A DNA stretch of 46,163 nucleotides from CAZCAC01 sp964496575 (GCA_964496575.1 CAZCAC010000068.1:1-46163), one strand, 5' to 3'. Shown: positions 16,172 to 25,393, counted from the stretch's first letter. The notes: generated by a model not told the origin, from the letters alone. Numbers and translations: made by a program.

Positions 16172-16978
16172 CTAGAGGCGACGTCGGGAAGTGCAGTGCT
16201 GGATGATGCTGGCGTTGGTGATCATCCCGACCAGCTCGCGATCCTCCACCACCGGCAACGCGCTGACGTCGTGCTGCAGCATCGAGTCCGCCGCGGAGGC
16301 GAGGTTCTCGTCTGGGCGCACGGTGATCAGGTCGGTGACCATGATCCCCGACAGTGGGGTGTCCCGCTGCGTCTCCAGGTCACCGAGCTCCGCGCGCAGC
16401 TCGCGGTCGGAGATGATCCCGACGATCGTCCCCTCCTCGGTGATCGCCAGGTGGCGAGCCTGGGTGCGACGGCAGAGGCCCGCGGCCTCGGAGACGTCCT
16501 GCTCCGGAGCGAGGGTCTCGAGCGTGGTGTCCATGTACTCGGCGACCTTGACGGTCTGATCCACCCCCCACTCGGCGCGAGGGTTGCGCCCCCGGAAGGC
16601 GGCCAGAACGTCCCCCGTGGTGACCAGACCGATGAACCGGCCGTCGCGCAGGATCGGGATCGCCCCGACACGCTTGCCGACCATCATCGAGGCGGCCGCC
16701 TCGACGCGGTGGTCGGGGGAGAGGGTCACCACCCGGTCGCGCATGATCTCGCGGACGGTGATCGGGCCCCGGAGGCCTCGAGCCTTGCGCTGGGCGGCCG
16801 AGCTCCAGCCGGTGGCGATGGACACGTCCCGGTCGGACAGGAGACTCAGCAACGCCCCCCGCGCCACCACCGGGAAGTGCCGGAAGCGGTGTTTCTCGAA
16901 CTGGGCGATCGCTCGATCGAGCGTGTCGTCCGGCCCGATCGTGACCACGTCGGTGGTCATGATTTGGGAGATATTCAT
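16172..16978 (-). CDS. Protein of four CBS domains
   Basis: This 268-residue protein consists only of CBS (cystathionine-beta-synthase) domains. Two Bateman pairs are seen: residues 6-60 with 75-130 and 145-200 with 210-265. Typical strings are RHFPVVARGALLSLLSDRD, GAIPILRDGRFIGLVTTGD, RHLAITEEGTIVGIISDRE and SALPVVEDRELVGMITN. Such modules bind adenosine nucleotides and respond to energy or stress signals. No effector domain is present, so it probably acts on a partner. A close paralogue lies 203 bases upstream in the same direction. A 7-bp hairpin lies in its leader. Confidence 0.85.
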   Translation of the reverse strand: MNISQIMTTDVVTIGPDDTLDRAIAQFEKHRFRHFPVVARGALLSLLSDRDVSIATGWSSAAQRKARGLRGPITVREIMRDRVVTLSPDHRVEAAASMMVGKRVGAIPILRDGRFIGLVTTGDVLAAFRGRNPRAEWGVDQTVKVAEYMDTTLETLAPEQDVSEAAGLCRRTQARHLAITEEGTIVGIISDRELRAELGDLETQRDTPLSGIMVTDLITVRPDENLASAADSMLQHDVSALPVVEDRELVGMITNASIIQHCTSRRRL

Positions 16979-17033
16979 GGCGTACTGCCCCCTAGTGGGG
17001 GGCGTGGGGGGCGCCAGGAGGGGAGGGTTGAAG

Positions 17034-17057
17034 GCCGGGCTTCCTTCCTCGCCCGGC
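17034..17057. repeat. 7-bp hairpin in the leader of a CBS gene
   Basis: GCCGGGC (17034-17040) and GCCCGGC (17051-17057) pair around a pyrimidine-rich 10-base loop, about 55 bases upstream of the ATG at 16978. Three T residues follow on the plus strand only. It could be a leader structure or chance. Confidence 0.25.
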
Positions 17058-17181
17058 TTTCGCGAACCCCGAATCTAGGCCCAATTCCAGATCTCGCCAG
17101 GGGGTAATTGGACCGAAGTTACGCCCTTTTCACAGGCGCTACACTCGGACCCGCCCCCCGACGGACGGCTCCTGGATCGGC

Positions 17182-18012
17182 TCAGCAGCAGCTGCGCAGG
17201 ACGTCGGTCTGGGTGATGATCCCGACCAGGCAGCCCGCGTCGAGCACCGGGAGCGCGCTGAAGCCGTGCTGCAGCATGCGGTCGGCGGCCGCGGTCAATC
17301 GTTCCCTGGGTCCGATGGTGACGAGGTCGGTGGCCATCAGGGCGGAGAGCGGGGTCTGGGGCACCTCCAGCCGCCCCTCCTCCTGGGCGACGAGGTCGGA
17401 GACGATCTCCTGTCCCAGCCCGAAGCGGAGATCTCGATCGGAGATGAGCCCGACCAGCCGCCCCGCCTCGATCACCGGGAGGTGGCGCACCGTCTCGTCC
17501 TGACACAGGTCGATCGCGTCCGCCATGAACTGGTCGGGGCCGACGGTGGTCAGCTCGGCGCTCATCGATTCGCGAACGCGCGCCTCCTCACGAATGCTCC
17601 AGGCGTGGTGCGGCAGGTCGCTCCGGCTGGCCCGCAGGAGGTCGGTGGTCGTGATGATGCCGACGAGCTTCCCCTCCTCGAGCAGGGGAACCGCGTTGAC
17701 CCGATGGTCGAGGATGATCGCCGCGGCTTCGGGGATCGACGCACCGACGTCGAGGGTGAGGACGTCGTTACGCATGATCTGCCCCACCGTCTGCGGTCCG
17801 CCGTTCTCGTCCGCGCTCCGGTAGCTGGACAGGATCCACCCCGTCGCCAGGGCGATGTCCCGATCCGAGATCAGCCCGACCAGGCGGTCCTTCTCGGCCA
17901 CGGGCAGGTGGCGGAAGCGACAGGACTCGAAGAGTCGGATCGCATCGTCGAGGGGACAGTCGGGGGGAACCGTCACCACCTCTCGGGTCACTATCTCGCG
18001 GATTCTCATCAT
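17182..18012 (-). CDS. Protein of four CBS domains (paralogue)
   Basis: This 276-residue protein has the same plan as its neighbour: four CBS repeats and nothing else, with RHLPVAEKDRLVGLISDRD, NAVPLLEEGKLVGIITTTD, RHLPVIEAGRLVGLISDRD and SALPVLDAGCLVGIITQTD. Both proteins have an IATGW or LATGW segment after the first repeat, so they arose by gene duplication. The C-terminus ends in two cysteines. Translation may begin at either of two adjacent ATGs (18012 or 18009); neither has a well-spaced Shine-Dalgarno site. Nucleotide sensing is inferred from the family; the partner is unknown. Confidence 0.85.
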   Translation of the reverse strand: MMRIREIVTREVVTVPPDCPLDDAIRLFESCRFRHLPVAEKDRLVGLISDRDIALATGWILSSYRSADENGGPQTVGQIMRNDVLTLDVGASIPEAAAIILDHRVNAVPLLEEGKLVGIITTTDLLRASRSDLPHHAWSIREEARVRESMSAELTTVGPDQFMADAIDLCQDETVRHLPVIEAGRLVGLISDRDLRFGLGQEIVSDLVAQEEGRLEVPQTPLSALMATDLVTIGPRERLTAAADRMLQHGFSALPVLDAGCLVGIITQTDVLRSCC

Positions 18013-18155
18013 TCACCGGTCACGTCGTCATTCACTCGCTGGCCTTCGTAGGGTCCATGGGGGGGGCCGAGCTACGAGATCCTATCAAAACGGGACGGCC
18101 GGGTTGCGGCCTCTCCCTCGCACTCGGATCGCCCCCGGCCTCGCCCCTTTCGGAC

Positions 18156-20738
18156 TCAGCGATCCGGATCCTGGCGCCGCTTCCTGAGGCGGTTGCGGTA
18201 TCGGTCGTGAAACTCGGTTTGACGGTTGGAGAGGCTCACCTGAGCCCCGTCGATGAAGACGTACTCGGTGCGCGTCGACACCTCCAGGAGGTCTCCGTCG
18301 GTGATGACGAGGTCGGCGATCTTGCCCGCCTCGAGGCTCCCGAGCTCGTCCTCGACGCCCAGGATCCTCGCCGGGGACCAGGTGATGGCCCGGCGCGCCT
18401 CCTCGCGAGGCAGGCCGAAGGCACTGGCCATCGCCGCGTGAAACGCGACGTTGCGCGGGTTGCCCCGGTCACGCGACTGGATGGCGATCTCGACCCCGGC
18501 TCGCACCAGCACCGCCGCGTTGGCGAAGGCCGCATCGTACGGATCGAACTCCGAGCGCGGCACGGTGAGGACCGGACCGACCACCACGGGAATCCCGGCG
18601 CGGGCGATGTGATCGGCGACCTTCCAGCCCTCGGTGGCGCCGAAGAGCACGACGTCGAGATCCTCCTCTCCGGCGAACTTCAGGGCGAGCAGGATCGTCT
18701 GGGCATTGTCGGCGTGCAGGGCGACCTTGCGCTCCTTGCGCACGTGAGGAACGAGCGCTTCGAGGCGCGGGTCGAAGGGCGGCGGTGGAGAGTCGGACTC
18801 GACGGACTCCTCGCGCAGGCGATCGTAGTCCCGAGCCCGTGATAGAAGCGTGCTCATCTCCTCCACCGCCTCCGGGATCTCTTTCTCCTCCGCCCGGTTC
18901 GCGACTCGAGGGAAGCGGATGTGGAGCATGTCGTCCTCGACGGTGGAGAGCTCCTCCCACGTATCGCCCACGAGGTCGATCAGCGCGGACTGCCCCATCA
19001 TGGGACCGGCGCCCGCCGGCGCGACCTGCGCGCGCGTCACGCCATTGGCACGAGTCACCGCGATGTGCGCAGAGTCGGCATTGATCGAGGCCAGGACCCG
19101 AACATCGGGCTGGTTCCCGCCGATCTCGGAGGTGTCGTTGGTCGCCCGAACCGAGCCGATCTCGCGCAGACCGAGGGGAGTATTGAGCGCGATGATGCCG
19201 GGCCAGACGTGCTTGCCCGTCGCATCGATCACTCGCGCGGCGGCGGGAAGGGTGCGCTCTCCACCGACGTAGAGGATTCGCTCCCCCTGGAGGAGCAAGG
19301 TGCCCTTCTCGATCGAAGGTGCGGTGATCGGGTGAATGGTCCCGCCCACGATCGCCACGGTATCGCCCCCTTGCGGGTCCCATTCGATCGGCGGTGGTTG
19401 TTCCCCCTCGGCAGTGGCCGCGACCAGGGGCTCGGTGTCGAACCCGAACGCGTCGCGTCGCTCGAACTCGATCTCCCCATCCACCATCGTCCACTCCACT
19501 CGCGAGAGGGAAGAGAGCGGATCGCCGTCGAGGAGGACCAGGTCGGCGTCCTTGTCGAGCTCGATGGAACCGACACGTGCGTCGATCCCCAGCTGCCGAG
19601 CCGGGTAGAGCGTCACCAGGGCCAGCGCCTTCACGCGATCGAGGCTCGCGTAGCGAATCGACTTGGCCGCCTCCACGTAGAGCCTCCTCATCAGCTCACC
19701 GGAGTCGGAGTGCAACGAGGTCAGCACTCCGGCTTCCTCGAGCAGAGCCGCGCACTGCGGGATGGCGTCGTACGCCTCGACCTTGTACGCCCACCAATCG
19801 CCGAAGGTCGTCACCGAGACCCCGGCCTCGGCCAGCTCGTCGGCGACCTTGTACGCTTCCAGCGCGTGATGCAGCGAGACGTTCTGGAGACCGTAGCGCT
19901 GCGCGACGCGTGCGAACATCAGGATCTCATCGGCGCGGTAGGCGTGGCACGCCACCGCGATCTCGCCCTCGAGGATCCCGACGAGTGAATCGAGGCGGAG
20001 GTCCCGGCGTGGTGACGGAGAATCCTCTCCAGCGGCGACCGCCGCTTCGTACGCCCGCCACTGTTCTCGGTATTCCAGCGCTCGTTCGAAAGCCCGGCCG
20101 AACACTGCCTCGACGCCCATCCTCGTTCCGGGGAAGCGCGTCTGATCCCGACTGCCGTTCGATTGCTTGGGGTTCTCCCCCAGCGCGAACTTCACTCCCT
20201 CGGGGGCATCGGGGAAGCGGAGCTGGTCCGCCGTACGCCCCCACTTGAGCTTGATCACCTCGTGCTTGCCACCGATCGCGTTCGCCGAACCGTGGAGCGA
20301 CCGGACGGTCGTCACCCCACCCGCCAGGGCACGGTAGATGGCCAGGTCATCGGGGTTGATCACGTCGGAGATGTCCACCTCGGCCGCGATCGAAACCGAG
20401 CCTTCGTTCATGCCTCCGTTCACCGCGATGTGAGAGTGGCAGTCGACGACTCCCGGTGCGAGGTGCTTCCCGGTGCCATCGATCTCGACCATTCCCTCCG
20501 GTGCTTCGATCGTGTCGAGCCCCTTGATGTCCCCACCGATCACCAGCACGTCACCCACACGAGCCGCGGAAGTCGCGCTGTGGATGGTGACGTTGCGAAT
20601 CACGCAGCTTCCGCCGGTCTTGAGCCGGGGAGTGCGCAGCTCATCCGTCTCGACGGGGTGATCGCTCTGCGCGAATGCAAACCCGGTTGGAACACTCGCT
20701 CCGAGGAACAGGCACACGCTGACGGTCAGGAGGTTCAT
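18156..20738 (-). CDS. Secreted double amidohydrolase-like protein
   Basis: This 860-residue protein has a signal peptide (1-23). The first amidohydrolase-type half (about 45-430) keeps the metal motif VDCHSHI (His101, His103), later His residues (VACHAYRADE, SLHHALEAYK) and an Asp (SLHSDSGE). The second half (about 460-835) again has the composite beta frame (GTIHPITAPSIEKGTLLLQG, GSLEAGKIADLVITDGDLLE), but its HxH position reads WPGIIALNTPLG, so the metal site is lost. Family members hydrolyse C-N bonds in peptides or ring amides; the substrate is unknown. It follows a related gene with a four-base ATGA overlap, so the two are translationally coupled and may form one complex. Confidence 0.8.
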   Translation of the reverse strand: MNLLTVSVCLFLGASVPTGFAFAQSDHPVETDELRTPRLKTGGSCVIRNVTIHSATSAARVGDVLVIGGDIKGLDTIEAPEGMVEIDGTGKHLAPGVVDCHSHIAVNGGMNEGSVSIAAEVDISDVINPDDLAIYRALAGGVTTVRSLHGSANAIGGKHEVIKLKWGRTADQLRFPDAPEGVKFALGENPKQSNGSRDQTRFPGTRMGVEAVFGRAFERALEYREQWRAYEAAVAAGEDSPSPRRDLRLDSLVGILEGEIAVACHAYRADEILMFARVAQRYGLQNVSLHHALEAYKVADELAEAGVSVTTFGDWWAYKVEAYDAIPQCAALLEEAGVLTSLHSDSGELMRRLYVEAAKSIRYASLDRVKALALVTLYPARQLGIDARVGSIELDKDADLVLLDGDPLSSLSRVEWTMVDGEIEFERRDAFGFDTEPLVAATAEGEQPPPIEWDPQGGDTVAIVGGTIHPITAPSIEKGTLLLQGERILYVGGERTLPAAARVIDATGKHVWPGIIALNTPLGLREIGSVRATNDTSEIGGNQPDVRVLASINADSAHIAVTRANGVTRAQVAPAGAGPMMGQSALIDLVGDTWEELSTVEDDMLHIRFPRVANRAEEKEIPEAVEEMSTLLSRARDYDRLREESVESDSPPPPFDPRLEALVPHVRKERKVALHADNAQTILLALKFAGEEDLDVVLFGATEGWKVADHIARAGIPVVVGPVLTVPRSEFDPYDAAFANAAVLVRAGVEIAIQSRDRGNPRNVAFHAAMASAFGLPREEARRAITWSPARILGVEDELGSLEAGKIADLVITDGDLLEVSTRTEYVFIDGAQVSLSNRQTEFHDRYRNRLRKRRQDPDR

Positions 20739-22486
20739 GCGCCGTTCCTCTCATCTTCCCCGGAGCCAGTCTCGGGGTCCGGTGGCTGCCTCTGGCCGGA
20801 GAAGGCACTGGTCTCCTCGCCACCGGAGTACTTCCAGGTCGCGTCACCGCTCAGGGAGTCGTCGACGATCGTCGCCTGAAGTCGGATCAGCGCCGAGAAT
20901 CCACCCAGCTCGACCGTCGCTTCCAGATTCATCCTGCGCCCGGACACCGTGCCCTCGACCTCGGAGTGCGAGCGCTCTCCATCCGCCTTCTCGAAGGACA
21001 GGGTCCCCTTCACCGAGCCGTTGGCGGACATGTCGAGCTCGAGCCGTGAGGGCGAACCCTCCTTCTCGGCGTAGGTGATCTCCCAGACTCCAGAGAAGTC
21101 GACACCGTCTCCCGGTGCGCCCGTTCCCTCCTCATCGTGGTCGAACTCGTGAATCACTCCGTCCACGATCAACCACTCGAGGTGGGCGGTCTTCTCGAAG
21201 GGTGAGTCGCTCCAGAGAGCGATGTTCGCGTCATGCCCCACCTGGATGCGCCCGACGAGGGCGCCGGCATCGACCAGTCCGGCCGCCGTGGTGGTCAGAG
21301 CAGCGAGCGCGGCCTCTTCGGGCAGGCCCGCCTCGACCAGCGACCGTGCCCGGGTCAGGAGCTCCACCGGACTGCTGTCGAAGGTGCCGAAAGCGAACGG
21401 GATTCCGGCCTCGTGCAACCGAAGGGCGCAGTCGCGCTTCTCTTCCCAGCGCCGGCGTCGCTCGCGCTCCACGGCGATCGGTTCTCGATAGATCCAGTCG
21501 GCGGCCTCGACGGCATCCTCGGTCGATTCCGGCTCCTCCTCGGCATCGGGGTCGGCGACCTCCTCCCCCCAGTCCAGATCGAGGATCACCGGGATCTCCG
21601 CCCCGAGCAGCGCGTCGGTCACCCTCCACGCTTCCCGGCCCCCGCAGAGGACGAGCTTCAGGTCATGAGCTCGGGCCAGCTCCAGCCAGCGGTGGATCTC
21701 CTGCGCGCCATCCGCCCGGCAGAGCAGGGAACGCTCCCCTCGAAGCACCGGCAGGATAGCCTCGAGGTCGGGATCGTAAGGGGGACGGATGTCCGCCCGC
21801 CCCGCCCGGTGTCGCGCCCGACGATCCTCGTGCCACGTCGCGTCGAGCAGGAACTGACGGAGGTGGGCGATCCGCCCCATCAAGGTGACGGGGTATCCCG
21901 GCCCGGTCGCGGTGAAGCTCGCCGACTGGAACACGTCTCCGAGGAGGACCCGGTCGCGCAGCGCCGAGGACCGGGTCGTGGTCAACGCAGTGGTGCCGCC
22001 GAGGATCATCCCGGAGGGAGACGTGTGCAGTACCGCGAACCCCTGGCCGCGATGCTCGGTGAGGGTCTCCTCGGTGATCGTCAGCGCCTCGACGGTGCGA
22101 AAGGACGGCTGCAGTCCCTTTCGATTCGCCTCGCGCATGTCGATCTGGACGTTCGCCGAGGTCGAGACCGGGAGATCGCGATCGATCTCGCGATCGGGAG
22201 GCTCACACCCGGCGTGTGAACAGGTGTCGATGAAGGCGGGAAGGGCCAGCGCACCCTTCGCCTCGATCACGCGATAACCAGAGGGAACGGGGGCACCTTC
22301 CCCCAGCAGCTGGACGATCCGGCCCTTCTCCAGGACGATCGCGACCCGTGGTTCTTCCGGCCCTTCGGAGAGTCGAACGTCGCTCAGGACGGTCGGGAGC
22401 GACGGTGGCGCTTTCTGGGTCGTCGCGGTCGGTGCCGAGCAGAAGGCTGCCAGACAGAGGGCGGCGAGCGAGGGGTCGAAGCTCAT
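20735..22486 (-). CDS. Secreted amidohydrolase-like protein with C-terminal beta domain
   Basis: This 583-residue protein starts with a signal-like segment (LAALCLAAFCSAPTA). An amidohydrolase frame spans about 35-460 (VLEKGRIVQLLGEG, LALPAFIDTCSHAG and GRIQVGHDANIALWSDSPFE). The usual HxH appears as CSHAG, with only one His, so metal binding may be altered. Residues 480-575 form a separate beta-strand domain (FSGVWEITYAEKEG, SVKGTLSFEK, GTVSGRRMNLEATV) of a kind often attached to secreted amidohydrolases. It overlaps the next gene by ATGA. It may be a non-catalytic or reduced partner of the double amidohydrolase. Substrate unknown. Confidence 0.75.
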   Translation of the reverse strand: MSFDPSLAALCLAAFCSAPTATTQKAPPSLPTVLSDVRLSEGPEEPRVAIVLEKGRIVQLLGEGAPVPSGYRVIEAKGALALPAFIDTCSHAGCEPPDREIDRDLPVSTSANVQIDMREANRKGLQPSFRTVEALTITEETLTEHRGQGFAVLHTSPSGMILGGTTALTTTRSSALRDRVLLGDVFQSASFTATGPGYPVTLMGRIAHLRQFLLDATWHEDRRARHRAGRADIRPPYDPDLEAILPVLRGERSLLCRADGAQEIHRWLELARAHDLKLVLCGGREAWRVTDALLGAEIPVILDLDWGEEVADPDAEEEPESTEDAVEAADWIYREPIAVERERRRRWEEKRDCALRLHEAGIPFAFGTFDSSPVELLTRARSLVEAGLPEEAALAALTTTAAGLVDAGALVGRIQVGHDANIALWSDSPFEKTAHLEWLIVDGVIHEFDHDEEGTGAPGDGVDFSGVWEITYAEKEGSPSRLELDMSANGSVKGTLSFEKADGERSHSEVEGTVSGRRMNLEATVELGGFSALIRLQATIVDDSLSGDATWKYSGGEETSAFSGQRQPPDPETGSGEDERNGA

Positions 22487-22659
22487 GTCCAGGAAGTCGG
22501 CGAGGACCGGTCCGAAGGCGAAGCCACGGCTCGAGCGGTCGGGAGGTGACGGGGAAGATCATTCTGCACAGTCGGAACCGAGGCTCCAGTCTCGAACGCC
22601 CTCGGGCGCGTTTCTCTCCCGGCAGCGGGCCTTCACGGCGCGAGAAGCGGCGGGAGGCG

Positions 22660-23538
22660 TCAAAGTCCTCGCCGCCATTCGGGCCGAAACGGCGCGTTTT
22701 CCGGCGAAGCGAGCACGGCATCCAGCGCGGCCAGCATCGACTGCTTGTCCTTCGGGAGCGTCCCCGCGAGGGTCAGGTAGTTGCTCGCGTGGTTCGAGCG
22801 GAAGATCGTCCCCGAGAGCTCCAGGCCCGCGATGAGCTCACGCAGCTCGCGAGCGAGCTCGACCGGGGTGAGCTCGTCGAACTCTCCCTTCATCCGCGCC
22901 TCGTACATCGGGGTCCGCGGGACCGGGGTGACCACCAGGGTCGACAGGAAGCGGGGCTCGATGGCACTGACGACCCGGGCCGAGCCGCGGGCGTGCTCGA
23001 GGGACAGCTCTCGCTCACCGACTCCGAGGAGGATCATCGTCGAGAGCTTGACCCCCGCCTGATGGGCTTTCAGGGCGACCCGGATCATCTCGTCCCCGTC
23101 GACTCCCTTCTCGAGGCGACGCAGCACCTCGTCGTCTCCGCTCTCGATTCCGAGATAGTAGTGAGTCAGCCCCAGCGCCTTCAGCTCCACCATCTCCTCG
23201 ACGCTGCGAACCTGCAACGATTGTGGAGACGCGTAGCAGCTCACCCGCTTGAGCGTGGGGAAGGTCTGCCGGATCGCTTCCAGTAGCTCGGCCAGGAAGG
23301 ACGCCTTGGCGATCAGTGCGTCTCCGTCGGCGAGGAAGACCTTGCGCACCGCCGGCAGGTTCTCACCGGCCCAGGCGATCTCCCGCCGCAGCTCCGCGAT
23401 CGGCCGAACTCGAAACGGCTTGTCGCGGTACATGCCGCAGAAGGTGCAGCGGTTGTAGCTGCAACCCAGGGTGGCCTGGAGGATCAGGCTGTCCGCCTCG
23501 GAGGGCGGGCGGTAGACGTCGCCGATGTACTGGATCAT
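22660..23538 (-). CDS. Radical SAM protein, CX4CX2C subgroup
   Basis: This 292-residue protein carries the iron-sulfur motif GCSYNRCTFCGMY with Cys26, Cys31 and Cys34. The spacing is CX4CX2C rather than the standard CX3CX2C, but this is normal for a COG1032-like subgroup whose members read RGCSHNRCTFCDMY. The later string YYLGIESGDDEVLRRLEKG is typical of HemN/Elp3-like radical SAM barrels. Such enzymes split S-adenosylmethionine to make a radical; the substrate of this subgroup is unknown. No partner gene adjoins it: 173 bases separate it from the amidohydrolase gene downstream, and it diverges from a TPR gene. Confidence 0.85.
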   Translation of the reverse strand: MIQYIGDVYRPPSEADSLILQATLGCSYNRCTFCGMYRDKPFRVRPIAELRREIAWAGENLPAVRKVFLADGDALIAKASFLAELLEAIRQTFPTLKRVSCYASPQSLQVRSVEEMVELKALGLTHYYLGIESGDDEVLRRLEKGVDGDEMIRVALKAHQAGVKLSTMILLGVGERELSLEHARGSARVVSAIEPRFLSTLVVTPVPRTPMYEARMKGEFDELTPVELARELRELIAGLELSGTIFRSNHASNYLTLAGTLPKDKQSMLAALDAVLASPENAPFRPEWRRGL

Positions 23539-23728
23539 GTCCTGAGCGTAGACGGGGACCGGCGATGATACCTGGAAGAGGATTCCGGTCGTGGTGATTC
23601 TCCACCCGGCGGGTGGGCCGGCCGCCGGGCATCGTGGAGCCGGTCTCCATTCCGGACGAACCTGGTACCAGATCGGCTCCAGCGCAGCGGGCAGATCGTG
23701 GTTGTGTACGCCGGGGAACGATCCGGGC

Positions 23729-23734
23729 TAGAAT
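23729..23734 (+). promoter_or_regulatory. Candidate -10 element (TAGAAT)
   Basis: GGGCTAGAATC lies 53 bases upstream of the TPR-protein ATG within a 249-base divergent gap. It differs from TATAAT at one position. No -35 box is found at normal spacing (TTGTGT is 21 bases away). Confidence 0.4.
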
Positions 23735-23787
23735 CTCTGCGGACTGGACTCAGAGATCACTTCACACCGAGTGGAACAGGAGCAGCC

Positions 23788-24138
23788 ATGGCCGATCGTC
23801 TGGAACACTACAAGCAAGCCCTCGCGTACTTCGGCGAGAACAAGTTCCCCGAGGCGATCAAGGAGTACCAGGCAGCGCTGGCGGACGACCCCGACTGGAC
23901 GGAGGGGCTGCACGGACTGGCCATGGCTCAGATGCACGCGGGTGAGCTCGACGACGCGATCAAGACGGGGCTACGCATCGCCGAGCTGGACGAGAACGAC
24001 GCCTTCGCCTACACCAGTCTGTCGATGTTCTACCAGCGTAAGGGCATGATCGAAGAGGCCGAGGCGGCGGCGGCCAAGGCGCGAATGCTCAACTGGCAGG
24101 AGGGGATGGGAAGCAGCCCCGGCGCTTCTCCGCCTTGA
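23788..24138 (+). CDS. Small TPR protein
   Basis: This 116-residue protein is made of about three tetratricopeptide repeats: HYKQALAYFGENKFPEAIKE, WTEGLHGLAMAQMHAGELDD and AFAYTSLSMFYQRKGMIEEA. It has no signal peptide, so it is probably a cytoplasmic protein-interaction module. ATG 23788 is preferred because GGAG lies six to seven bases upstream; an in-frame start 90 bases earlier adds an unstructured stretch across the promoter region. The C-terminus is a short Gly/Ser/Pro tail. It is the only plus-strand gene in this area, convergent with the epimerase gene. The partner is unknown. Confidence 0.75.
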   Translation: MADRLEHYKQALAYFGENKFPEAIKEYQAALADDPDWTEGLHGLAMAQMHAGELDDAIKTGLRIAELDENDAFAYTSLSMFYQRKGMIEEAEAAAAKARMLNWQEGMGSSPGASPP

Positions 24139-24182
24139 GGCTCCCCGCCCGCGGGCTTTCCCGAGGGCGGAGCCGGACGTCT

Positions 24183-25151
24183 TCACTTCTGCCGCTCGTG
24201 CCGTTCGCGGTACCAGGCGAGGGTCTCCACCAATCCCGCCCGCCAGTCGACGGTGGGGCTCCAGCCGAGCAATTCGCGGGCACGATCGACCGACGCGAGG
24301 CTGTGCAGGGGATCGCCGGCGCGCGGCGGTCCGTACTGTGGGGCGATCGAGCTGCCCAGACCCTCGGCGATCGCGCCGTAGAGCTGGTTCACGGTGATGC
24401 GTTCGCCGCCGCCGACGTTGATCACCGTGCCGGGGGGGAGGTCGGCGTCGATCGCGCGGAGGTTGATGTCGACGACGTTGTCGATGTAGGTCATGTCGCG
24501 AGTCTGTTCCCCGTCCCCGAAGATCGTCGGTGCCCGCCCCTGGAGCAACTCGCGCACGAAGATGGCGATCACACCGGTGTAGGGGCTGTCATCGACCTGC
24601 CGCGGCCCGAAGACGTTGAAGTAGCGCAGGCAGACCGTCTTGAGGCCGTAACAGCGCCCCCAGACCTTCATCAACTCCTCGCCGGCGATCTTGCCCGAGG
24701 CGTAGGGGCTCAGCGGATCCACGGGCATCGTCTCGACCTTCGGCAGAGCCTCGCTATCGCCGTAGGCGGCCGAGGAAGCGGCGAAAGCGACGCTGCGAAC
24801 ACCGGCCTTGCGCGCCGCCTCCAGGAGACGCAGGGTCCCGGTCACGTTCACCTCGTAGCTCGCCTCGGGATCCTCGACACTTTGCGGGACGGACACCTGG
24901 GCCGCCTCGTGAAAGACGCCGTCGACGCCTTCGCACGCCGCGCGACAGGCGGACGGGTCGGCGAGCTCGGCGTGCAGGAACTCCACTGGAGCTCCACTGC
25001 CCACGTCTCCCACCTCGAGCTCCGCAAAGTTCTCGCGCTTGCCCGAGGAGAGGTTGTCGAGTACGCGCACGCGATCACCGCGACGCACCAGGGCGGTGAG
25101 GAGGTGGGATCCGATGAAGCCGGCGCCTCCCGTCACGAGGTAGAGACTCAT
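24183..25151 (-). CDS. NAD-dependent sugar-nucleotide epimerase/dehydratase
   Basis: This 322-residue extended short-chain dehydrogenase has the NAD-binding TGGAGFIG (7-14), the catalytic Ser in ASSAAYG (about 126) and the Tyr150-x3-Lys154 pair in PYASGK. FNVFGPRQ and FGDGEQTRDMTYIDNVV place it among UDP-sugar 4-epimerases of the GalE/WbpP type. These invert C4 of UDP-glucose or UDP-N-acetylglucosamine derivatives for surface polysaccharides. The exact sugar cannot be told from sequence alone. It is complete and of normal length. It is the last clear gene before a structured intergenic region; the terminator-like hairpin at 25212-25242 on the same strand isolates it from transcription coming from further upstream. 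Confidence 0.88.
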   Translation of the reverse strand: MSLYLVTGGAGFIGSHLLTALVRRGDRVRVLDNLSSGKRENFAELEVGDVGSGAPVEFLHAELADPSACRAACEGVDGVFHEAAQVSVPQSVEDPEASYEVNVTGTLRLLEAARKAGVRSVAFAASSAAYGDSEALPKVETMPVDPLSPYASGKIAGEELMKVWGRCYGLKTVCLRYFNVFGPRQVDDSPYTGVIAIFVRELLQGRAPTIFGDGEQTRDMTYIDNVVDINLRAIDADLPPGTVINVGGGERITVNQLYGAIAEGLGSSIAPQYGPPRAGDPLHSLASVDRARELLGWSPTVDWRAGLVETLAWYRERHERQK

Positions 25152-25201
25152 GGCCTCATGCTAGCGCCACGCACCCGCGAGGTCCCCGCGAGCCTTCGAG
25201 C

Positions 25202-25242
25202 ATTAAAATACAAGTCCGCCGGTCGAGCATTCCGGCGGACTT
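25202..25242 (-). terminator. Terminator-like hairpin 1 (minus strand)
   Basis: A perfect 11-bp stem (25242-25232 with 25222-25212) with a nine-base loop is followed on the minus strand by GTATTTTAAT. It closes the first copy of the structured element and lies 61 bases upstream of the epimerase ATG. Confidence 0.55.
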
Positions 25243-25330
25243 GCGGCATCGAGAAGAGTTGGATCCCCAGCACAGCTTTCGCTGTCAGGTCCCCAAGCCG
25301 AGGACAGGTAGGGACCGAACCGCCAACTTC
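25243..25330 (-). ncRNA. Candidate structured RNA, copy 1
   Basis: Read on the minus strand this stretch can form a three-way junction. The outer stem is AGTTGG/CCAACT (25328-25323 with 25262-25257), one arm is GGTCCC/GGGACC (25316-25311 with 25293-25288), and another is ACAGC-GAAA-GCTGT (25285-25272). GAAA is a stable GNRA tetraloop only on this strand. A terminator-like hairpin follows directly. A diverged second copy lies 190 bases away. No known RNA family was recognised, and no coding signal is convincing here. The T-stem-like string near 25634 is not part of it. Confidence 0.4.
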
Positions 25331-25393
25331 GAGAGAATCTGCGAATGACCAGGCGGAACGGCTGACCACCTTCGCGCCTCGTTATCCCGGCAG

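Noticed and set aside
17136..17145. GCTACACT as a plus-strand promoter
   Set aside because: It resembles the -10 boxes elsewhere, but only the antisense of a CBS gene lies downstream, so no supported transcript can be assigned.
25257..25328. Integron attC-like site (GTTGGAT and GCCAAC ends)
   Set aside because: The core-like ends are in the inverted order for attC, the consensus fails at one end, and no integrase or cassette genes are present.
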